From positions 2,604,001 through 2,668,000 of the forward strand of contig OZ316894.1 in the NCBI GenBank assembly GCA_973895155.1: DNA of 64,000 nt, given 5' to 3'. Each line of letters starts with the position of its first letter. Within the stretch, counting starts at the first letter, position 1. A program made the translations under genes and the position numbers. Below are positions 22,428 through 31,193 of the stretch, piece by piece. The DNA comes from Marsupella aquatica (lineage: Eukaryota > Marchantiophyta). Under the pieces are notes generated by a model. That model was not told the origin of the DNA and did not search any database. It saw nothing but the letters and a program-made list of their open reading frames with translations.

Positions 22428-24040
22428 CTACCGACGTGCATCCCCCCTTTGTGGATCTAGCTCCACTATTGCTCCTCGGGGCTCAAGAGCTTTGGCTGCC
22501 CCACGTGTCAAAGCTGCTGATGCATCAATATGTGCAGTGCCACACATGAATCCCATGGTGGCAAGATCTCCATCAGCTCCATAAGATGTGGAAGGACCAT
22601 GGGATGTGGAAGGTCCATAGGATGTAGATGCCCCATCACCAAAAGTAGGTCTCACCTGGGAACTAGCCATGGCAGCTAGCTGTTGCTCCAATTGAGCAAT
22701 CTTAGCATCCTTTGGATCTATGGTTACAGCAGGGGCAACGTCACCTCCCTGTCTCCCTGCATGTGGTATGCCACGACCACGTCCACCACCTCTACCTCCT
22801 CCTCCTCTTCCCTGATCATGTGTACGGGATCCTCCCCTCCGTAACTCAGGGTGGAGTGAGAAACACCTATCCTTGGTGTGTCCAGGAGCTCCACAGTGAT
22901 CACACTGTCGCTAATCAGGCGTTAATGCTCCCCCTGATCCTCTATGATCTGGACAATATCTCTGTGCATGATCCCCACCACAGGTCCAACATCCTGACTG
23001 CTGTCCAGCATAAGAGGGCATAGGTCTCTGGCTGGTAGACTCTCGTGCAGTAGGCTTCTCCCTCTGGCTCTTCCGTGCAGTAGGCTGTGGTGTGGATGTA
23101 GATGCAGCCTTTGGTGCTTCCTTGGCAAATCCAAAAGTCACCACCTTCTCATTCACCATATTGAGCTCAATGCGCTCAGAAAGGGTGAAAACAACTGCTA
23201 ATGTGGGATCTGCATCCCTAAGCAGAGTGACATCTCTCACTCTGCGTCGTAATTCTCTGTCCAGAATTGCATACCAAAACTGGATTGCCTGAGCCTCTAT
23301 CACTCCCTTGGTGACAGTGATCAATCTACGCATACGAGTGTATGCCTCACGTAGACTCTCTCCAGTCTTGCACTGGAACTCCTGAAGACCCTTCAACTTA
23401 TCAGTTCTTACACCCTGATAGTTCTACTTCAGTACCTCAAAGAATTCCACCACAGGATTAAATGCTGGCGTAACTCCAGTTCCTGTCACAATCACACCGG
23501 CAGGAGTAGCGGTGGATGCTGCTGGAGTGCTGCTGGTGGATGGTGTGCCACTCTGGCTAGTGCTGCTAGAAGAAGCACAGCTGTGGCAATAGGTTGGGCA
23601 GCCGCACTAGTGCCATAGGTGATGGACACGTAATTAGGTGACCAATGCTGCCTCCATGCCTCAATCTCAACCAAATGAGCCTTCCGAAACTCATGGTAGT
23701 CATCCATGGGTGGCCCCTCCAAATGCTGAAATAATCCCTTCCATGCCATGAAAGGGGTAAACAATGTGGCGTTACGCAATGTCTGCATATTGCACCACGT
23801 ATCAAACTTCTGGATGAAGTCATCCAGATCAATCGTGCCAACTGCACCAGAGTATCATCGTGGGCCCTTTGTAGCCCCGTACATCTCGTCCATATCCCAC
23901 AACAAAGGTGCAACCACCTGATGATGAGGAGAACTGGTCACTGAGTCCTCATCAGAATCACTGTCTGAAGCTACATTGCTGACTGCTACCAATGCTGCTG
24001 ACCAAAACTGTGCCCCACTCCGAGTGAAACTGGTCCGTCA
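22428..24040 (-). pseudogene. Retrotransposon gag with two zinc knuckles
   Basis: Broken gag. N-terminal part (frame through 23788) includes GLFQHLEGPPMDDYHEF and WRQHWSPNYVSITYG. A frameshift near 23590 leads into a Ser/Thr-rich spacer, PAFNPVVEFFEVLK, a TAG at 23424-23426, then the capsid-like LQEFQCKTGESLREAYTRMRRL and QAIQFWYAILDRELRRRVRD. Zinc knuckle 1 is CX2CX3HX4C (22953-22991), one residue short of standard; knuckle 2 is a canonical CX2CX4HX4C (22863-22904). A TAG at 22911-22913 separates them. Gly/Arg-rich RNA-binding tail follows to TAG 22428. A TGA at 24038-24040 interrupts the acidic N-terminus; the true start is uncertain (possibly an ATG near 24150). Confidence 0.82.
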
Positions 24041-24600
24041 TCCATCGGGTAATCCAGCAGCACTAGAAGAATCTGTGGTGACCAACCCTAACCTAATCTA
24101 TGTGCTAACCCTAAGGGCAATCTATCCCTGTTAGCACCACAAGCACTCACCATGGTGTGTTGGGCATCACTCCAACATCACAAGGAGAGAAATACATAGC
24201 ACACTAGAATGTCCAGTTGCAAACCCGGATCACTCCTATGGAATCAAGCGCCCACACCGAACCAACATGGCGCATAAACAAGAAACAAGTGTTGAGAGGA
24301 TCCAATCAACAAGAATAGTCAAACACTAACTCTCCACACCAAGAGTGATCACACATTGATCAAACAAATATTCATAATGTTCAATGAAAGGCCTTCATAA
24401 TAGGCTTCATGATGTCCCAATGTTATAGATGATAAACCATGCACAATTGGTTCAATCTGTGTATTTAGATGAACTTAGAACTATCAAAAACCTCTAAAGA
24501 GCCTCTAATTTGGCCCGAAACAAGGCTCTAAGCAAACCGAAAAGTGTATAAAGCCCCTTGGCACTTGAATCTAAACAACAAATTGTGAAAACTTGTGTGT
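24041..24600 (-). other. Retrotransposon leader, part without recognised motif
   Basis: Between the probable gag start and the 5S-like segment. No coding signature beyond the first ~100 bp and no repeat seen. Probably the 5' untranslated leader of the element. Confidence 0.5.
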
Positions 24601-24855
24601 ACACAAGGTGGGATGAGAACTTGCCAATTAAGCGCTTGTGGCTGGGAGTAGTCCCGGGATGGGTGACCTCCTCGCGCTCGACCTTGTGCCTCCCCTCATG
24701 CTCACGACCCAGAATATCCCCGTGATGGGTGACCTCGACCTCGCGCCTGCTTGCACTCGCGATGGGTGACTTTGCGCTCGCGGTTGGGAGCACTTTCGGG
24801 ATGGGTGACCTCACGCGTCGCCTCGCGCGAGCACTTTCGGGATGGGTGACCTCGT
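24600..24855 (+). repeat. 5S rRNA-like segment with five C-box cores in the element leader
   Basis: On the plus strand, opposite to the element's coding strand, gggatgagaacttgccaatt-aagcg (24610-24634) then gggagtagtcccgggatggg-tgacctcc (24644-24671) aligns with the middle and 3' part of plant 5S rRNA (ATCAGAACTCCGCAGTTAAGCG, then GAGTAGTACTAGGATGGGTGACCTCC). These cover the 5S internal promoter's A-box region and C-box. The C-box core gatgggtgac recurs at 24658, 24724, 24761, 24800 and 24841. The first part of 5S is missing, so it is not a functional 5S gene. The Cassandra family of plant retroelements is known for 5S sequence in its LTRs; here it is internal. Confidence 0.72.
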
Positions 24856-25090
24856 GCGCCTCACACCTGACCCCAAAAATGACTACTTCCTTCACGAAAA
24901 GCTCCTGAAAATTGTCGATTTCCTTCATGAAAAACGCAGCCCTTCCACAGAATTGGCAGCAGCTTGATTCAACACCTTTGACCCTCGTTTCTTTCACTGA
25001 AACGATGATACCGCCGCACGGGACATTGGCAGCTCCGTTCCTTCAGGAAAAGAGCCGTCGCTTCACCTGCACCTTGCCAACATCGTCCAA

Positions 25091-25210
25091 CAGTAGCCGA
25101 CAATCAGATCTGAAGCCCCACAGTAGCCGACAATCAGATCTGAAGCCTCATAGTAGCTGGCAATCAGATCTGAAGCCCCACAGTAGCCGGCAATCAGATC
25201 TGAAGCCTCA
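25091..25210. repeat. 30-bp tandem repeat, four copies, in element leader
   Basis: Units start at 25091, 25121, 25151 and 25181 with core cagtagccgacaatcagatc followed by tgaagcccca; copies differ at one to three positions. It lies between the 5S-like segment and the right terminal repeat. Confidence 0.93.
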
Positions 25211-25479
25211 CTGATCGACTTCCACTGTCCAACATCTACTCAACATTCGCTTTCCTCCACAAATCATCAATCGACCTCCAACTCAAAACCTGTCACCAAT
25301 CACAGATTTGTACATCGATCGGGAAGCAGGCCGATCGGACAACAACAATACAGGTCGAGATACCAACGATCTGTTCGATAACAACACACGATCCGAGCTA
25401 CCACGAACCGTCGACAACTCAATCAATCGAACTTCTGTCCGCACAGTCCGTACAACAGATTTCAAATGTGATCTTTCAA

Positions 25480-25809
25480 TGTAATCTCCATACAATCGGC
25501 ACAACGATCCCGATCAACAATACCCCATCGATCCCGCACCGATCCGATCACACACGTATGTCAAGCCAACACACCTTGCACTACTCAAGGAATCCATGTT
25601 ACACAAGCGGAGCTCACAACCACCATAGCCACTCAAGCTCCTCTCTCTCCAAGGCTCAACATTGAAAGATGACCTTTCAATGCCTCACAAGTGAGAAGTA
25701 CCCTCTCACACAAACCTGACGGAACCTTATCAGCTCCAATAGCACTCATACCAAACGTACATACTCTAATAGCACGATATACTACTACACTACTCAGAAT
25801 GGTGTGACA
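25480..25809 (-). repeat. 5' terminal repeat, segment B' only
   Basis: Copy of segment B, about 98.5 percent identical to 16331-16658 over 328 bp, bounded by TG (25480) and CA (25809) on the plus strand. No copy of segment A exists on either side. It is followed by TGTG (25810-25813), matching the other flank. Confidence 0.9.
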
Positions 25810-25813
25810 TGTG

Positions 25814-28120
25814 ACTGACTCTTCCCACTCTGTGGGGTTTCACAAATTTCAATTCTCTTTCAAATTCTATTTTCCAATTTTTTTTAATTTTGAGCATTTG
25901 AAACTTGGTGATAGATGAATTTTACTTAGGTGATTGAAAAATTAAATTGTTTGTTTCTAGGCTCCTAGGAAAGGATTCGCATCCCAATAGTCCCAATAGG
26001 TTATAATAAAACTCTTCTATTTTTGTATTATTTAGATTGGCTGGCTAATTCTTGGTTTCCAATTCTTTTTTAGTATATATAGTTTCAAGTTTTGTGTCTT
26101 TGCTTCCATAAAATCCAACTTAGTTTTCTGTAATAGGTTTTTATATAAATCTGAAATAGACAGAAGATTTGTTTTATCAAAATTATTATCAAATAATGAA
26201 ATTTCATTTAATTCTAATTGAACAAAAATGAAGCTCCCATGGACCACAATATTGGTCATTTGAAATCCCCATGGACCACATTTCCCAAAATTTGAGTTTA
26301 ATTGTAATAACTTAATGCTCATAAATTCAAATATTTTTTAGTTTTGAGTATGTGCTAGTGGAGTAGGTAAGCTACACTTCCATCAGAGTGACACTAAATC
26401 TTTGGCCATTTTGGTTGAGTTATTCATCATGGAATGCTCAGGGGTCAATTTCATTCGATCAATTTTCATTATATTAATATGAAATATTAAGGCTTGTACT
26501 TTTTCATGTCTCCTCCTTCTCTAGTTGACTTGCAAGTGAAAAAGTAAGAATTATTTCAAGACTCATAATCATGAAGTTATAAGCCCAAAACTCACATGGA
26601 CCACCAAAATGGGATTCATGGGAGCATTCTGTCCAATGTGGAGGTCCATGCAGGCTTCACTTTCAATTGAACAAGTTGAGAGGTCTCCTTTCCAAGAATC
26701 AGATATTTTTATGGATAAAAATAGAAAAAATATAATTGTATAAAAGTGATACATGGATTGGTGTAGTTCTAGGGGCAGGGTGAGTTAAGTCCAAATATAC
26801 AAAGGCCACTTAACAGCTTACCAGCTATTACATTCATCCCCCATTCAGGACCCTGCTGGGACTATCTAACAGGGTTGAACTTTTTGACTTAGTAAGCTTT
26901 GTTTAATGGTTCCAAAATTGCCATCCAGCTTGTGTTTTTTTGGGGGAGCCCACTGGCCGCCTGTAAGCATCTAGGATGGAGCATCAACATCAAGTTTGGG
27001 CTTAGGGTTGTAGTGCAGGACACAGACTTAAAATGTGCCGTACACCAAGTTGATGACCACACTTTTTTGCCCAAGCATTTTGGCACACGGCAGGCGGACT
27101 GGCTACGAGCCCTCTCAAAGTTCATGCCCCCTTGGTTACATATGCCCATCAACCACGCCCGGGCTAGTTTCAACCATAAGTTTTTGCTGTCAATAACCCA
27201 GACTACGAAGGAGAAAGTATACGGAAGTAATTTTGCAAATTCCGTATTTCCTACCCTTACTTGGCAACTTGATACTTCTGATTATCAAATTGAGTAGTGA
27301 TTTCTTGACTTCCTAGAACCCTAAACCCAGCAAGTCATCTGAGTCTGCCTTGGTCAATTCGGTTTCTCAATAATCAATCCCTAATTCAGGAGTTGAGGTT
27401 ACTGTGTTTGCTGGAGGGCTCATGAAAGAGGGACCCTTGCTCAATTGTATATCAACTTCGCAAAGTTCTCAAGACTAGTTCGTTTGACTCTGCTCGAGTT
27501 TTGCATTTGTGAAAGAGCGGGCTCAATTGAGGTCGTGGTATCTGCTTCGTCTTCCAGAAACATGACTTTACTCAATTGAAGTCACCCTTTTTTATTGGCT
27601 GAACTAACATAGTTCAGCCATGTTTGATAAAAAAGTATGTGATGCAAACAAAAGTCTTGGGGGACCAAAAAAGTCTCCCAAGATACTTTTGTTTGCAATA
27701 CATATGGACAATGCAATGGATTGCAATACTGGATTTCTATACAATTTCCCTTGTTCTAAAGAGACCCAAACAAAATCCAATGTATTGTATACAATATTTG
27801 TATTCAGGCCAGATCACGATGGCAGAGGAAAGAGATTAGGGGAACATTTAATGATTTGTTTTTTTTGTGTTTATTTCCTTCTTTGTTCTGTTTCACTTTG
27901 TTTGTCTTAATTAAGCTAAGTATATTTAGCACTTGCTCTTTTAAGTTCAGCCTAATTTGACAAACCCCCCTTTGGTCACGGGCCTGGAATATCTATCTCT
28001 TTGCTTTATGTTCCTCAACACTGGACTCTACCCTTGTGCCTGCTTACATTTGAGCTCAAAAAGCAGGCATGATTAGCGACGCCTGAATTTTCATCGAGCT
28101 TGCAACCGGGATTCGTGCAG
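25814..28120. other. Intergenic, no gene recognised
   Basis: AT-rich to 26900. A higher-GC island at about 26900-27290 carries overlapping open frames on both strands (132 residues plus, 94 residues minus) that I cannot assign. It could be a fragment of a gene or element. Nothing else supported. Confidence 0.45.
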
Positions 28121-28199
28121 GTATGTGACTTGTTTTGTGGTCGCGGGTTGGACACTAAACGATGGGCAGAACCTGGAATTAGAAAATACATCGGTGTAG
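28121..28199 (+). pseudogene. Isolated exon resembling mRNA cap guanine-N7 methyltransferase
   Basis: A 79-bp stretch bounded by an acceptor (gtgcag) and a donor (gtacgt) reads VCDLFCGRGLDTKRWAEPGI-RKYIGV plus one base, with Asp expected next. This is the SAM-binding motif I of the cap N7-methyltransferase family (PF03291), closest to the plant paralogue type with VCDLYCG. I found no neighbouring exons: the family normally needs about 350 residues before and after. It is therefore best read as a gene fragment or a decayed gene. The next gene on the same strand starts 290 bp downstream and is unrelated. Confidence 0.55.
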
Positions 28200-28488
28200 G
28201 TACGTGTCTTGGTTGTCAATCGGCTGTGTCTGGTACTCGTCTGGCCTGGTCATGCTTAGTGTGTAGTAGTGACAGCCTTAGGGTGCACATATCGGGTGTC
28301 AACGTTCCAGACTTAAGAGCTGGCTCGGATTTACTTAATTAAGTGATGCAAATGTTGCTTGACAGCAGCACATTGCTGTTCGGACATGCTAATTGTTTAT
28401 TGCCCTTTCAGTTTCTGGATCCCATTGCCAATTCCTACGCTCAAAGGCAGCCCTCTCTACTCTACTGCGCAACAGGCTCAGGCTGAAG

Positions 28489-31193
28489 ATGGCAGCAATG
28501 GCGACGCTCCTCGCCCCTTCGAGCACTGCTGTCGCTTCTCTCTCGTTCCACGGTACCACTAATTTCTTCTGTAAATTTACCGTCACTACCTCGAAATTAG
28601 TATCCGCCTGTTCAGACATGGTGGCCAACACTCGGCCTGTGCAAGGAGACATGGCCATGCCATGGATCTTGATCTACCCACAAAATGACTCTACCGAAGA
28701 GAGCTCTGCACTTCCAGGATGGGCCCGACGGGAGAACCGTATGCATAGAAAAATCCTTCGAGAAGTCTATAGGAATACAGTGAGTGCGCAGTGCTGATTG
28801 ATTTGAAAAATTCGGATCGATGGATCTATGGATCGATGGATAGGATAGGAATATTAATCCCTTGAATGGAATGTGAATCAGTAAATCAGAAGGAAGGCAT
28901 TCCCAAGTGGAGGTGGGCTCCCTCAGTCACAGTGAGCAGCAGCGGAACATGTGGCTTCAGGCAGGCACCTCTACATGTTCGAACCAGCTTGAAGGTCGCA
29001 TGGCAGGTCCAAAGTCAAAGCATTGTGAGATGTCAGGCAGCGGAAGAAGAACCAACTGTTGATAATTCCTCAGGTGCCCACCATTTCCTTTCAAACAGTT
29101 TTGTTTGGTCATTCATATCCTTCCAACTGTTTTGAAAATATAAATATAATGTGCCAACCATGCCTTAGATATCCCATCGTCTGGCTAAGTCTGTCGGCTC
29201 TTTGTCTGCGGCAGTCTTGGTGGTTGGTGGCGGAGGCATCGGAATGGAAACTGTTAAGGCCCTGTCAACGGCTGGTTCATGGGTTACTGTCTATCAAAGA
29301 AGTGACAAATTGCGCAAGGACATTGAGGGTCTAGGAGCGATGTTGACGATTGGAGATGCTCTGGATCCTGCAGCCATTGAGAAGACCTTCAAGTCAAATA
29401 ATTTTGATGCTGTTGTCGTGACAGTTGGTAAGAGTTGTCACTTTTCAAATTCTTCCATATTAACTGCATCTCCCCTAACCGGCAGTGAACCTGGTGTACC
29501 TCTATTTATCGTAGGACTCTTCATTTAATCATAGACACAGTTTTCCTCATTTACTCGGCTTTAGTCAAATCTGGCCCCGTAAATGATTCAGCAATTTTTC
29601 ACAGGTGGTGGAAATTCCCAGCCAGAAGTTGACAAGGTACGTCCATCATGAACAGCTCTTGAGGGCGAGGATACTTTTTGGATATTTAAGTACAAGGTTT
29701 TCGGCTTGTATGTGTTAGTAGACTAGGAAGAAGCCCTTTCCCTTACTTGTGTAAAGTGTTCTGAAATTTGTGATCGCGTCTTTGTCTTCAAAGGATGGCC
29801 CGATCAACTTCATTGCTGCTGCTAAAATGGCAGGAGTAAAGCGGTTCATCATGGTATGGAAATTTTACTCTCTGTCTGTACATCAATTGGTAGTGCATAG
29901 ACCTTAATTTGGAAGTTAGGAATTGAAGGCTGTTGATTGCCTCTGAACATCCACTGAACTCTTAACATTGAACTTGATTAATCTTGGCAGATTTCTAGCA
30001 TTGGGGTTGGTGACAGCAAGGCTGCAGTTGACGCCAAAGTGAGTTCAATAGAGTCAACTGTTCCCCCCATTTGTTGCTGGCATATGCTACGTCCGTCTAG
30101 TAGTAGAGCTGCAACCAGGCATTTTTCTTGTGTCGGTTTTTAATCGCAGTTCTTCAGTGATTGGAGAAAATCTGTTTGGTATGAGCAACTTGGAATGAAA
30201 ATATTTGCCGAATTGAATCTGATCATCTACTGTAAGACATTCTCCTGGTAGAGGATGGTAGTAGTATCCTACCGCATCAAAAACTGGACGAATGTGTCAA
30301 ACTCTGAACTTACAGGTTTTGACAATTTAATGGGTTCAATACAGACATATGCTGTGTTGGAGAAGGTCTTGATTGCCAAGGGAGTAGCAGAAGAGTACTT
30401 GAGAGCGAGTGGGTTGGAATACACAATCATTCGACCAGGGGGCCTTTTGAGTGGTGCTGTAAGAATCATTTCCTCAAAGCATGTTCCTTCCAAACATTTC
30501 TCAGAGCTAGAATTCCCCTCCGAATTCTACCTGATCAACACCCAGCGTGACTCAGAGCAGAATTCCATTTTCTAGTCAAGCAAGAAAATCGCATTAATTG
30601 GGCAGAGACTACAGAGTTTATTTTTATTCGACATTTGAATCCGTTCTCAAGCTACCTTTTTTGCCGACTTCCTGTTTAAGATTTGTGGATTGCAACTCTG
30701 GTTGACTCTCAATATATGTGTGCAATAGCCACCATCAGGGAAGGGAGTTCTGACCGAAGACACGACAGTTGCTGGACTTATCAGTCGAACTGACGTGGCT
30801 ACTCTTGTAAGTGTGAAGCTTGGAAATCATGAGTCAATGTGGATCCGCTCGTTTCCGTAAATTTTGGCAAGCTTTGATGCTTCATACATTTCTGTGACAC
30901 TAATCTTTTTGGCCTCTGCTTGCAGGTTTTGAAAATCCTGTTTGAGAAGAGAACTCTGTCCAAGACCTACTCCGCAGTTGATAGTGAGAAGGTAAGCTAC
31001 CAGCTGGGAATACTACAGTTTATCCATAAAACTCATGCAAGTTTGTTTGAGTCTTCTGTCGGGCCCAATTGGTTTATGTTTCAGTCGTGTGACTCCCGAA
31101 TGGCTCACGTGTTTCATAGGTTCTGATTACTGTCCTTTTTTTCTTCAGGTGTTTCCGGGAAGCCCAAAGTTCGAAACTTTGTCTTTGGCTTGA
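28489..31193 (+). CDS. Plastid NAD(P)-binding atypical SDR (NmrA-like), 10 exons
   Basis: Exons: 28489-28552, 28933-29073, 29215-29427, 29605-29636, 29794-29853, 29991-30038, 30345-30458, 30729-30806, 30926-30991, 31149-31193 (TGA). All introns are GT-AG and phases close, giving 286 residues. Exons 1-2 encode a Ser/Ala-rich plastid transit peptide (MAAMATLLAPSSTAVASLSF...SIVRCQA). The mature part begins with the Rossmann dinucleotide motif VLVVGGGGIG (about 69-78), followed by DALDPAAIEKTFK, the strand VVVTVGGGNSQ, INFIAAAKMAGVKRFIMISS, then EEYLRASGLEYTIIRPGGLL and ISRTDVATLVLK, the usual order in atypical SDRs (PF13460). Substrate unknown. Exon 1 is the least certain: an alternative ATG at 28866 would give a slightly different leader. 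Confidence 0.85.

Larger units (their letters stand above)
16194..25809 (-). mobile_element. Ty3/gypsy LTR retrotransposon with DNA methyltransferase and PHD finger
   Basis: A 9.6-kb element on the minus strand. Terminal regions share a 328-bp segment B (16331-16658 and 25482-25809, about 5 differences), and the left end adds two copies of a 136-bp segment A. Flanks carry the same 4 bp, TGTG (16190-16193 and 25810-25813), a possible target-site duplication. Internal order on the minus strand: leader with a 5S-like segment and 30-bp repeats, gag with two CCHC knuckles, aspartic protease (DTGA), C5-cytosine methyltransferase, reverse transcriptase (YIDD), RNase H, DDE integrase, C-terminal PHD finger. 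RT before IN identifies Ty3/gypsy. Coding is broken by at least nine in-frame stops and two frameshifts, so this copy is not autonomous. No primer site complementary to initiator tRNA-Met is visible next to the right repeat. Confidence 0.93.

Noticed and set aside
17452-23426. UAG reassigned as a sense codon in this organism
   Set aside because: RPL9 and NFU both end with TAG at the correct family length, so TAG works as a stop in the host.
26889-27297. Overlapping open frames on both strands in a GC-richer island
   Set aside because: No domain recognised in either direction and no splice-bounded structure; mentioned only as unassigned.
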